This document shows, in pieces, positions 18,753 to 27,273 of a stretch of DNA of 64,000 nucleotides (position 1 is its first letter; the number at the start of each line of letters is the position of its first letter). Below the pieces are notes generated by a model that had not been told where the DNA came from, did no database searches, and saw only the letters and a program-made list of their open reading frames with translations. The DNA is from Micrococcales bacterium (lineage in GTDB: Bacteria > Actinomycetota > Actinomycetes > S36-B12 > UBA10799): positions 62,001 to 126,000 of the forward strand of contig JADKAV010000006.1 in NCBI GenBank assembly GCA_016719135.1, written 5' to 3'. A program made the position numbers and the translations under genes.

Positions 18753-18802
18753 ACGTTGTTGGGCACTTCGGCGGCAAAAACTCCCCAACAACGTCGCCCT
18801 CA
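18753..18802. repeat. GGGCGACGTTGTTGGG palindrome, copy 1
   Basis: A perfect 18-base inverted repeat, GAGGGCGACGTTGTTGGG with its complement, around a loop of about 14 bases. The rest of the 374-bp gap 18630-19003 between divergent FMO and HPP genes shows no gene apart from a possible short leader ORF at its end. A second copy lies beyond the HPP gene. Confidence 0.85.
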
Positions 18803-18971
18803 TCGGTGGTCACCCCAACACTCGTCGCGCAGTGACGAACCTCGGTCGATCCGACGAGACAGGGCTTCGCGGTTGCGATTATGCCTCCGGTCACAACGCG
18901 AACAGCGGTGTCGAAGGTGCATACTCCCGAACGGACACGCGACCTCCGCGCATCCAAAGACGGAATCACCG

Positions 18972-19004
18972 ATGAGCACATGGCAGACGATTGGTAGGCA
19001 CTGA
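18972..19004 (+). CDS. Possible 10-residue leader ORF upstream of HPP gene
   Basis: An ATG starts MSTWQTIGRH and the TGA overlaps the HPP start codon (TGATG). It could couple translation or act as a leader peptide. There is no strong ribosome site in front of it, and an 11-codon frame can occur by chance. Confidence 0.25.
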   Translation: MSTWQTIGRH

Positions 19005-19621
19005 TGACCATCGCACCCGCGCACGGTCACCCAAAGTGGGGGGATCTTCCCGCCGCCATCCATGGCCTCGGGGCCCGGTTCGGCCTGCGCGCATTGGAGC
19101 AGCGCCACAGCAGCCGGGCGATGCTGGGCACCTACGTGCTCATCAACTCCGCCATCTCGATCGCGATCCTGTCCGTCGTCGCGATGGTGACCAAGCAGCC
19201 GTTCATTTTCCCCTCGCTGGGTCCCACGGCCTTCCTGCTCTTTTATGCAGCCACCAACGTGCAGGCCGCACCCCGCAGCGCGTTCTTCGGCCACCTCATC
19301 GGAGTGCTGGCCGGATACACGTCCCTGGTGGTCTTCGGGCTCACCACCACCGCCCCCGATCTGGAGGACGTCACCTGGGACCGGGTGGGCGCCGCGACCA
19401 TGTCTTTGTGCCTCACACTGTCGGTCATGGTCTGGCTCGGCGTTCCCCATGCGCCAGCGGGAGCCACAACCCTGATCGTGAGCCTTGGATTGTTACGCAC
19501 TCCTGAGCAGCTCACGGTCTTGATGCTGGCGGTCGTGCTGCTCCTCGTTCAGGGCTTCCTCATTAACCGGTTGGCAGGCCTGCCGTATCCGGTATGGGCG
19601 CCGCGACCGCAACCGGAATAG
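19004..19621 (+). CDS. HPP family integral membrane protein
   Basis: The 205-residue protein has four to five transmembrane helices and matches the HPP family: FIFPSLGPTAFLLFY and the signature region PHAPAGATTLIVSLG (family consensus HPPAGA, here PHAPAGA). HPP proteins are small membrane proteins; a plant member transports nitrite in chloroplasts, but most bacterial ones are uncharacterised. The start at 19004 overlaps a short upstream ORF. The gene stands alone, flanked on both sides by the same type of palindrome (18753-18802 and 19669-19719). Substrate unknown. Confidence 0.8.
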   Translation: MTIAPAHGHPKWGDLPAAIHGLGARFGLRALEQRHSSRAMLGTYVLINSAISIAILSVVAMVTKQPFIFPSLGPTAFLLFYAATNVQAAPRSAFFGHLIGVLAGYTSLVVFGLTTTAPDLEDVTWDRVGAATMSLCLTLSVMVWLGVPHAPAGATTLIVSLGLLRTPEQLTVLMLAVVLLLVQGFLINRLAGLPYPVWAPRPQPE

Positions 19622-19668
19622 CGCGGCGTTGTTTGATCAGGTCACCCGGTCGCCCCCCGGATCAAGGG

Positions 19669-19719
19669 CGACGTTGTTGGGCAGTTCGGGGCTGAAAACC
19701 GCCCAACAACGTCGCCCTC
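19669..19719. repeat. GGGCGACGTTGTTGGG palindrome, copy 2
   Basis: Arms AGGGCGACGTTGTTGGGC and the exact complement surround a loop of about 15 bases, between the convergent ends of the HPP and VWA genes. The arms are identical to copy 1, while the loops and flanks differ. Here it could act as a bidirectional terminator. Confidence 0.85.
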
Positions 19720-20892
19720 AGCGCCTCGCCGGGGTTCCCTTGTTCAAGTGCGCCATCGCCTCGGTCAGACCCTCGGTTGTCAGCGGGAACATCTCGAAGA
19801 CCCGGCCCACCTCCTCGATCGTGGTGCCCTCCCAGCGCGACAACGGCTCGGGGTTGAGCCATACCGAATCGCTGAAGTGGTCGGTGAGGATGCGCAGCCA
19901 TTCGATGCCCGGCACCCGCGTGGCGTCGGTCGCGCTCCACGGCCCGGCCTGGCCCAGTTCGTACGGAGCCATGTACGCATCACCGACCATGATCAGCTTG
20001 TAGTGCGGCCCGCATTCGCGCAGCAGATCGTGCACCCACGTGGGCTCGGTGAAGCGGTCGGTGCCGTACACCTTGCCGTAGACGCAGTTGTGGAAGTAGT
20101 AGGTGCGCAGTTCCTTGAAGTGGGTGGCCTTCTTGGTCGCGCTGAACAGCTGGGACATCAATTTCGAGTACGGGAACATCGACCCGCCCACATCGATCAT
20201 CAGGATCACGTGGGTGTTCGGTTTGCTGGGCGGCCGCACCACCACCTCGATCTCGCCGGCGTTGCGGGCGGTCTCGTCGATGGTCGCCTCGATGTCGAGC
20301 TCGACCTGGGCACCCTCCCGCACGAACGCCCGCAGCCGCCGCAGCGCGACCTCCATCTGCCGGATGTCCAGGGTCACGTCCGAGCGGTAGGGCCGGTAGG
20401 AGCGCATGTCGGCGATCCGGATGGCGGCCCGGCCACCCCCGGAACTGCCAGTGCTCAAACCCGACTCCGCATAGCCCCCCTGCCCGAGCTGCGACTTGCC
20501 GCCGGTGCCGATCCAGTACGGTCCGCCGTCGTGGCGTTCTTGCTGCTCGCGTTTGCGCTGCGCGAACATCTCCAGCAGTTCGGCGAGGTCTGGCGCCTCC
20601 TGCGCGTTCTCACTGAGCCGTACGTTCTGCTCGTCGAGCCACTCGCGCAGTTGCTCGGTCAGGGAGGTATCCCAATCCAGATCGCCGTACTCCGCAAGAA
20701 AGGCCCGGTCGAACGCATCGAGATGACCCTCGTGATGGATCAGCGTGGCGCGCGCGGCGTAGTAGAAACCGCGCACTGTGTCGTCGTGGGCGCCTGCCTT
20801 GAGCGCCGCGGACAGGGCAAGCGCTTCCGTGACGCCGACCGCGACGTCCTGCTCCCGAAGCCGATACAGCAACCCGAGGAAGAACGGCCCCA

Positions 20893-20893
<1 letters not shown>
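19718..20893 (-). CDS. VWA-domain CoxE-like protein
   Basis: The 391-residue protein belongs to the CoxE/VWA group. The N-terminal half is helical with a charged linker (about 95-165). The C-terminal von Willebrand A domain starts with the metal-site motif MIDVGGSM (D234-S238), where the usual DxSxS has Gly in place of the first Ser. These proteins work with MoxR ATPases as chaperones that mature metal enzymes or remodel complexes. The start at 20893 overlaps the stop of the MoxR gene (TGATG). No CO dehydrogenase or other obvious client gene is nearby. Confidence 0.85.
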
Positions 20894-21722
<829 letters not shown>

Positions 21723-21726
<4 letters not shown>

Positions 21727-21863
21727 CAAAACTGGTCCGTCAGCCCCTCGTTCGGCCCTCATCTGATGGCCAGCGGACCACCAAACCGGGCAAACCGGGC
21801 ATCTGGCCATCACAGGAGGGCTAAAGCGGCCGTTGGGCCGCCGGAACGGCCCAGTTTTGATGG
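21723..21863. repeat. Nested palindrome between MoxR and WS/DGAT genes
   Basis: The outer arms are CCATCAAAACTGG (21723-21735) and CCAGTTTTGATGG (21851-21863). The inner arms GGCCCTCATCTGATGGCC (21754-21771) and GGCCATCACAGGAGGGCT (21805-21822) resemble the hairpins inside the three ISL3-type elements. It occupies the divergent intergenic space and reaches the MoxR start codon. Confidence 0.8.
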
Positions 21864-21881
21864 TGGAAGCGTCCCGCGTCC

Positions 21882-21887
21882 TAGACT
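21882..21887 (+). promoter_or_regulatory. -10 box TAGACT of the WS/DGAT gene
   Basis: TAGACT followed by 7 nt and the GTG at 21895, without a ribosome-binding site: the leaderless arrangement. Confidence 0.55.
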
Positions 21888-21894
21888 CACGCCC

Positions 21895-23313
21895 GTGACC
21901 GAACGCAGACTCTCCCCAGCCGACGCGGCGTGGCTGTACAGCGAATGGGACAAGAACAACCAGACCGTCTCGGCGCTGATGTGGCTGGACCGGGAGATCG
22001 ACCCCGACGACTACACCGCCATCGTGCAGGAGCGGATGGTCGACAAGTACCCGACGTTCAGCCAGCGCATCCGCACCTCGCGCAACCCGCTGATGATGCC
22101 GCACTGGGAGAACGATCCGGACTTCGACATCAGCAACCACGTGGAGGTCCTGCAGCTGCCCGAACCCGGGACGAAGGAACAGCTCTCCGAACTCATCTCC
22201 GAGCAGCGCGGGCAGTTGCTGGATCGGGAGCGCCCGCTGTGGAAGATGTACGTGATCCAGGGCTACGACGGCAACACCACCGCGGTGCACGCCCGGATCC
22301 AGCACAGCATCGCCGACGGCTGGGCACTGGTCCGGGTCGTGCTCTCCCTGTGCGACGACACCCCCGAGGCGATCCGCCCCGAACCCGTGGACAAGAAGCG
22401 CCGGCGCAAACGTGACCTCGTGGCCAAGGCCGCCAGCCCGGCTGTCGACGTGGTCCGCAGCCCCCTGGAAGCCATCCAGGACACGATCAACATGGCACTG
22501 CATCCGAAGCGGTTCATTGAGTTCGGCAGCGAAGCGCTCGATGCCTTGGAGACCGGAGCCGAAGGGGCGAAGAACGCCCTCGAGTTCCTGTTCGCCCCGC
22601 GCCCCGGCAAGACGATCTTGCACGGCAAGGTCAGCGGCGAGAAGAAGATCGTGTGGATGAACCCGGCGCCGCTGCAACCGATCAAGGACATCGGGCGAGC
22701 GGTGGGGGCGACCATCAACGACGTGCTGCTCGCGGTCCTGACCAACGCCCTGCGCCAGTACTTGGTCGAGAACGATGCGCTGACGGTGGACGAGCTGTTC
22801 ACCGCCGTGCCCGTGAGCCTGCGCAAACCGGACGCGGACCTGCCCCGCACGCTGGGCAACCGGTTCGGACTCATCCCGGTGTTGTTACCGGTCAGCATCG
22901 AGGACCCCGTCGAGCAACTGCACGAGATCAAGCGCCGCATCGATGACATCAAGGGCTCGCAGATGCCGATCGTGTCGTTCGGGCTGACGTCCGCAGGAGC
23001 GCTGGCCACCCCCGAAGTCGACCGCATGATCCACAAGATCAACCAAGAACATTCCATCGGTGTGACGACCAACGTGCCCGGCCCGCGCCACGAGATCTAT
23101 GTCGCCGGCGCCAAGGTGCTCGGCATGTGGGGGATGGGTGGGCTCAGCGGGCACATGAACCTGTCGTTCGGAATCTTCACCCTGAACAACGAACTCAACT
23201 TCTCGGTGCACAGCGACACGGGCATAACCGGCGATCCGGAGCGCATCCTCGACCTGTTCCGGGAGTCGATCGAGCAGTTGAAGGCGGAGGTGCTCGATGC
23301 CGGGGTTCGTTGA
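21895..23313 (+). CDS. WS/DGAT family acyltransferase (wax ester synthase/diacylglycerol acyltransferase)
   Basis: The 472-residue protein matches the actinobacterial WS/DGAT family that makes triacylglycerol or wax esters from acyl-CoA. Visible motifs are RPLWKMYVIQG, the active-site segment QHSIADG (136-142), NDVLLAVLTNALRQYL, and the C-terminal NVPGPRHEIYVAGAKV. The catalytic motif is normally HHxxxDG; here the first His is Gln while the second, the general base, and the DG are kept. GTG 21895 is favoured by the TAGACT box and family length. The 3' end overlaps the next gene by 17 bp. Confidence 0.9.
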   Translation: MTERRLSPADAAWLYSEWDKNNQTVSALMWLDREIDPDDYTAIVQERMVDKYPTFSQRIRTSRNPLMMPHWENDPDFDISNHVEVLQLPEPGTKEQLSELISEQRGQLLDRERPLWKMYVIQGYDGNTTAVHARIQHSIADGWALVRVVLSLCDDTPEAIRPEPVDKKRRRKRDLVAKAASPAVDVVRSPLEAIQDTINMALHPKRFIEFGSEALDALETGAEGAKNALEFLFAPRPGKTILHGKVSGEKKIVWMNPAPLQPIKDIGRAVGATINDVLLAVLTNALRQYLVENDALTVDELFTAVPVSLRKPDADLPRTLGNRFGLIPVLLPVSIEDPVEQLHEIKRRIDDIKGSQMPIVSFGLTSAGALATPEVDRMIHKINQEHSIGVTTNVPGPRHEIYVAGAKVLGMWGMGGLSGHMNLSFGIFTLNNELNFSVHSDTGITGDPERILDLFRESIEQLKAEVLDAGVR

Positions 23314-23752
23314 TCTGGAGCGCGACGATCCCGGGCTCGCCGCGGCTGTTCGCGCGGCTTTCGCCGTGGGCAAACACTGCACGATGGCCACCTTGCGAGC
23401 CGACGGAGCACCGCGAATCAGTGGCACCGAGGTGGAGTTCGAGGACGGCCAGGTCTTCCTCGGCAGTGGTGACGACGCCCGCAAGACCCTGGATCTGCTG
23501 CGGGATCCACGGGTGGCGATCCACAGCCCGACGCGCGATCCGGAGTCCGAATCTTCCTGGGCCGGCGAGGCGAAACTCAACGGCGTCGCGGTGCAGGTCG
23601 CGGCCCCTGAGCACTATCCGACGGGCGCCAAGCGGTTTCGCATCGACCTCACCAGCGCGGTCTACACCGGTCTGACCGACGAGACTCCACCCCGTCTACG
23701 CATCCGCTTGTGGCGACACGGCCGGGCCGTGGAGACGATGTTCCGGGCATAG
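23297..23752 (+). CDS. Pyridoxamine 5'-phosphate oxidase-fold protein
   Basis: A 151-residue split-barrel flavin-binding protein. It has the PPOX-like beginning (CTMATLRADGAPRISGTEVEF), then GQVFLGSGDDARKTLDLLRDPRVAIHS. Such small members bind FMN, F420 or haem and often reduce unusual cofactors. It overlaps the WS/DGAT gene by 17 bp and is 28 bp before an NADPH-dependent FMN reductase-type gene, suggesting one transcript. The cofactor cannot be assigned from sequence. Confidence 0.8.
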   Translation: MPGFVDLERDDPGLAAAVRAAFAVGKHCTMATLRADGAPRISGTEVEFEDGQVFLGSGDDARKTLDLLRDPRVAIHSPTRDPESESSWAGEAKLNGVAVQVAAPEHYPTGAKRFRIDLTSAVYTGLTDETPPRLRIRLWRHGRAVETMFRA

Positions 23753-23780
23753 AACCCAGAGAAACGGAAACGTACTGGGC

Positions 23781-24533
23781 ATGCTCCCAAACGACGTTCA
23801 AGCCTTCATCGACCACGAGATCGCCGCGAACACCACTGACTACAGCGACCTGCGGGCGGTCTTCCTCAACGGCACGCTCAAGCGCTCGCCGGAGCCCAGC
23901 CACACCGATGGACTGATCGCGATCAGCCGGCACATCCTCGAGGGCGTCGGCGTGCAGGTCGACACGATCCGCACAGTGGATCACGTCATCCCACCGGGGG
24001 TGCAACCGGACATGCGCGAACACGGCTGGGAGCGCGACGATTTCCCGCAGTTGTTCGCCGATCTGGTGGAACCTGCCAACATCGTCGTGCTGGCCAGCCC
24101 CATCTGGCTGGGCGACCAGTCCTCGATGACCCGGTTGGCGATCGAGCGGCTCTACGGGTATTCGGGCAAGACCAACGACCGGGGACAGTGGTCCTACTAC
24201 GGCACGGTCGGCGGCGCACTGGTCACCGGTAACGAGGACGGCGCCAAGCACTGTGCCGCGCAGATGCTCTACGCCTTGAGCCACATCGGGCTGACCGTGC
24301 CGCCGCAGGCCGACTCCTACTGGGTCGGGGAGGCGGGTCCCGGCGCCAGCTATCTCGACGACGGGACGGGCGCGCACAACAACTGGACCACGCGCAACAC
24401 GGTGTTCATGACCTGGAACCTGCTACACCTGGCGCGCATGCTCCAGGACGCGGGCGGGATCCCGGCGTTCGGAAACGACACCCGCAACTGGGACCTGTCG
24501 AACCCGGATCATCCGAACCCCGAGTACCGCTGA
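23781..24533 (+). CDS. NADPH-dependent FMN reductase/flavodoxin-fold protein
   Basis: The 250-residue product has a flavodoxin-like fold: RAVFLNGTLKRSPEPSHTD forms the phosphate-binding loop, NIVVLASPIWLGDQSS the second flavin loop, and GGALVTGNEDGAKHC the third. It probably uses NAD(P)H to reduce FMN or a quinone-like substrate. It follows a PPOX-fold gene in the same direction, so the two flavin proteins may work together. The C-terminus (DTRNWDLSNPDHPNPEYR) is characteristic of a flavodoxin family protein widespread in actinobacteria. Confidence 0.8.
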   Translation: MLPNDVQAFIDHEIAANTTDYSDLRAVFLNGTLKRSPEPSHTDGLIAISRHILEGVGVQVDTIRTVDHVIPPGVQPDMREHGWERDDFPQLFADLVEPANIVVLASPIWLGDQSSMTRLAIERLYGYSGKTNDRGQWSYYGTVGGALVTGNEDGAKHCAAQMLYALSHIGLTVPPQADSYWVGEAGPGASYLDDGTGAHNNWTTRNTVFMTWNLLHLARMLQDAGGIPAFGNDTRNWDLSNPDHPNPEYR

Positions 24534-24539
24534 GCGCGA

Positions 24540-25418
24540 TCAGGCCATACCCCATTCCGCCAGCGCCGCGCGGGCGACGGGCTCGCCGTGCTCCTGCACG
24601 AAGTGGCCGGCCTCCAGCAGCATCGGCTCTGGGCATCCCTTGATGATCTGGCGCATCCGCTGCATCACCTTCGGGCCCAGCACCGGGTCCAGCGTGCCGA
24701 CCGCCATGAACGACTGCCCCGCGAATTCGGTGGCCCACCACATGGCGGCCTGCCTTGAGACGGCCACACCGTCGGCGTCCTCGGTCGTCGGCACCAGCGC
24801 GGGGAACCGACGAGCGCCGGCCATGTAGCGCGGGTCCGGGAAGGGGGCTTGATACGCGGCGACCTCCTCGTCGGTCAGGCCCGGTTCCGAACGACGCATC
24901 AACTCACCCACATGGAACTCCGGATTGTGGGCCACATAGTCACGCCAGGCAAGGAAGCCGTCGGTGGGTTTGGTCCCCACGCCCAGTCCCGTGTTCATGA
25001 TCAGAAGCCGCTGCACCAGATCGGGGTGCGTCACCGGCAGCGTCAGTCCGAGCAGTCCGCCCCAGTCCTGAACTACGAGGGTGACCCGTTGCAACCCCAG
25101 CGCATCCACGAAGCCGAGCATCGAGGAGTAGTGGAAATCCCACGTGAAGTCGGCGTCGTGCACCGGTTTGTCGCTGCGGCCGAAACCGAACCAGTCCGGT
25201 GCCACCACCCGCATCCCCGCTTCGACGAAAACCGGGATCATCTTGCGGTACAGGTAGCTCCACGTCGGTTCGCCGTGCAGGCACAGCACAACCTCGCCGT
25301 CCGGCGGCCCGGCGTCGACGTACGCCATGCGCAGTCCGTCGAGATCCACGTAGTTCGGCTCCCAGTGGAAACCGGGGAGGTCGGTGAAACGGTCGTCGGG
25401 GGTGCGCAGGATGTCCAC
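24540..25418 (-). CDS. Haloalkane dehalogenase (DhlA/subfamily I-like)
   Basis: An alpha/beta-hydrolase of 292 residues closely resembling the haloalkane dehalogenase DhlA. Shared features are the N-terminal RTPDDRF, HGEPTWSYLYRKMIPVF (48-64), APDWFGFGRSDKP, and the nucleophile motif VVQDWGG with Asp118 and the halide-binding Trp119. Asp244 (LDPVLGP) and His272 (AGHFVQEHGE) complete the triad. An aspartate rather than serine nucleophile distinguishes it from esterases. It would release halide from chlorinated or brominated alkanes. GTG 25418 is preferred because it aligns with the family start and has TAGCGT 7 nt upstream. It is convergent with the flavodoxin-like gene. Confidence 0.85.
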   Translation of the reverse strand: MDILRTPDDRFTDLPGFHWEPNYVDLDGLRMAYVDAGPPDGEVVLCLHGEPTWSYLYRKMIPVFVEAGMRVVAPDWFGFGRSDKPVHDADFTWDFHYSSMLGFVDALGLQRVTLVVQDWGGLLGLTLPVTHPDLVQRLLIMNTGLGVGTKPTDGFLAWRDYVAHNPEFHVGELMRRSEPGLTDEEVAAYQAPFPDPRYMAGARRFPALVPTTEDADGVAVSRQAAMWWATEFAGQSFMAVGTLDPVLGPKVMQRMRQIIKGCPEPMLLEAGHFVQEHGEPVARAALAEWGMA

Positions 25419-25425
25419 GCATGTG

Positions 25426-25431
25426 ACGCTA
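25426..25431 (-). promoter_or_regulatory. -10 box TAGCGT of the dehalogenase gene
   Basis: Reads TAGCGT on the minus strand, 7 nt before the GTG start at 25418; no ribosome-binding site is present. Confidence 0.5.
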
Positions 25432-25525
25432 CCCCGGTTTTGGAAGACGCCGAAGGCCATAGCGGGCGACCCAACCGGCGCCGCCTGCGATTGCGCCGAA
25501 GCCCGCGTCCTGCGACCGTGGAGTA

Positions 25526-26434
25526 ATGGGCCTGGAGGTTGCGCTGTCGCCGCTTGCCAGTTCTGTGCGCGAGATCCTGTCGGGCCGCACCGACGGCGCC
25601 TCAGACGTCGCCCGTGCCATCGGCCAGCCGCCCGGGGCGCCAGGCTGGTTCACACCTGACGACCCGATCTGGACCGTGCACGGTTCGGTGGCGACGTTCC
25701 TTGGCGGCATCCGCTCGCTGTTGTTCCAGACCCTGCACCCGTTGGCACTGGCCGGCGTCGACCGGCATTCCTCCTACCGCGAGGACCCGTTCGGCCGACT
25801 GCAACGGACCGGGGCATTCATCGCGGCGACGACCTACGGTTCGGCCGACCTGGCCGACCAGACGATCCGGGCGATCCAGTCCATGCACAAGCGGGTCAAA
25901 GGGGTGGCTCCCGACGGTCGGGCGTATTCCGCACAGGACCCCCGTTTGCTCGCCTGGGTGCACATCTCCCTGACCGACTCGATGCTGCAGGCCTACCTCG
26001 ACTACGGCCGCGACGGCGCGATCGACGCTGACGGTTACGTGGCGAACATGGCTGTCGTGGGTTCGGCGATGGGCGTCATCGACCCGCCGCGCAGCCAGGC
26101 GCAGATGACTGCACAGCTCGAAGACTTCCGCCCCGAACTGCGCGTCGATGCTGACGTGCGGCGCACCCAAGGCTTCATCCGCAATGCGCCGCTGCCGATG
26201 GCGTTGCGACCCGGATACCGCGTCCTGGCGCGCGCCGCCTGGGACAGCCTGCCGCCCTGGGCGCTGACGATGCTGGACTCCTCGCCGCGCCTTGCGCCGG
26301 TGGACAAAGCCCTGGCAGACACCGGCCTTCGGGTGTTGCGGCGGGCACTGGTCGCCTCGCCCGCACGGTTGGCTGGCGAGCGACGACTGGCCGGCAGTCT
26401 TACGCCAGAACGCGACCGCCGTACCGCGCTTTGA
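25526..26434 (+). CDS. MpaB/DUF2236-like oxygenase family protein
   Basis: The 302-residue protein matches the family (formerly DUF2236) that includes the rubber oxygenase Lcp and the fungal oxygenase MpaB. Typical elements are PDDPIWTVHGSVATFLGGIRSLLFQTLHPLALAGV, the histidine in DRHSSYREDPFGRLQRTG, and WVHISLTDSMLQAY. Family members bind haem b and cleave C=C bonds or oxidise lipids. The 3' end overlaps the end of the convergent NmrA-like gene by 35 bp. Substrate unknown. Confidence 0.85.
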   Translation: MGLEVALSPLASSVREILSGRTDGASDVARAIGQPPGAPGWFTPDDPIWTVHGSVATFLGGIRSLLFQTLHPLALAGVDRHSSYREDPFGRLQRTGAFIAATTYGSADLADQTIRAIQSMHKRVKGVAPDGRAYSAQDPRLLAWVHISLTDSMLQAYLDYGRDGAIDADGYVANMAVVGSAMGVIDPPRSQAQMTAQLEDFRPELRVDADVRRTQGFIRNAPLPMALRPGYRVLARAAWDSLPPWALTMLDSSPRLAPVDKALADTGLRVLRRALVASPARLAGERRLAGSLTPERDRRTAL

Positions 26435-27209
26435 TCATCTTGTGCGCGGCCTTCTGCATCAGCGAAGGCTTACCGCTGAACTGCGACAGGTTGCGCTCGA
26501 ACCATTCCCGCGCACTCATCGGCTCCTGTCCGGTGAGCTCTGCCACGGTGTCCGTCACCACGTCGGCATGCCCGTCGCGCCACGCCCGCAGATGCCCGAG
26601 CACCATGTTGTCGAGATCCTCGCGGCTGTCGATGCCCGCGTGCTGCATCATGAGGTCGGCGAGTTCGTTCTCAGGCAGATCGATGTAGTCCAGGTTGCGC
26701 CCGACGACGTCTGCGAGCAGTGCCACGACGCCCGGCATGTCGAGCGCCTGCGGGCCCGTGCAGATGTACTCCTGCCCCTCATGACCCGAGCCCTCAACGA
26801 TGTGGGCGACCACCCGCGCCACGTCGTCCAGAGCGACGAACCCGACCCGGCTGCGCTCCGACATCCCGAAGGCCACGCCCATCAGGATCTGCGGCGCGAA
26901 CGGACCGAACGAGTACTCCATGAACGCGTTGGGGTAGACGATCGTCCACGGCAGGCCGGACTGCCGTACAACCTCGACCGCCGGTCCATCTTGCTCCTCC
27001 AAGGCGTTGGCCAGGTACACGATATGGGCGTCGAGGGGCGCAAGAGCATCGGTCACCGCCGCCGCCATCCCGGAACCGGGGCGCGCACCGAGCAGCACGT
27101 GCGTCGCGGCGCCCGCTTCATCCACCAACTCCACGTCGCACTCGGACAGCGATGTCACCAGAGCCTGGGTGAACTGGTCGTTGCCGGTGGTGACGAATAG
27201 ACGTGCCAT
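26400..27209 (-). CDS. NmrA-like NAD(P)-binding protein
   Basis: A 269-residue atypical SDR. The N-terminal strand MARLFVTTGNDQFTQALV replaces the usual GxxGxxG with a weaker loop; WTIVYPNAFMEYSF and VGFVALDDVARVVAHIVEG are typical of NmrA/HSCARG-like proteins, which may sense NADPH or act as quinone reductases. The catalytic Tyr-Lys pair is not evident, so it may be a sensor rather than an enzyme. The start is supported by TACCGT 6 nt upstream of the ATG. It diverges from the aldehyde dehydrogenase gene. Confidence 0.75.
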   Translation of the reverse strand: MARLFVTTGNDQFTQALVTSLSECDVELVDEAGAATHVLLGARPGSGMAAAVTDALAPLDAHIVYLANALEEQDGPAVEVVRQSGLPWTIVYPNAFMEYSFGPFAPQILMGVAFGMSERSRVGFVALDDVARVVAHIVEGSGHEGQEYICTGPQALDMPGVVALLADVVGRNLDYIDLPENELADLMMQHAGIDSREDLDNMVLGHLRAWRDGHADVVTDTVAELTGQEPMSAREWFERNLSQFSGKPSLMQKAAHKMIKARYGGRVLA

Positions 27210-27215
27210 ACGTTC

Positions 27216-27221
27216 ACGGTA
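27216..27221 (-). promoter_or_regulatory. -10 box TACCGT of the NmrA-like gene
   Basis: Reads TACCGT on the minus strand, 6 nt before ATG 27209. Confidence 0.5.
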
Positions 27222-27261
27222 AGCGCGAGCCGAACCGGGGGCGCGCACGGCCAACCGCGAG

Positions 27262-27267
27262 TACCGT
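27262..27267 (+). promoter_or_regulatory. -10 box TACCGT of the aldehyde dehydrogenase gene
   Basis: TACCGT then GACGAC then ATG 27274. It is the same hexamer as the divergent neighbour's, about 40 bp away. Confidence 0.55.
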
Positions 27268-27273
27268 GACGAC

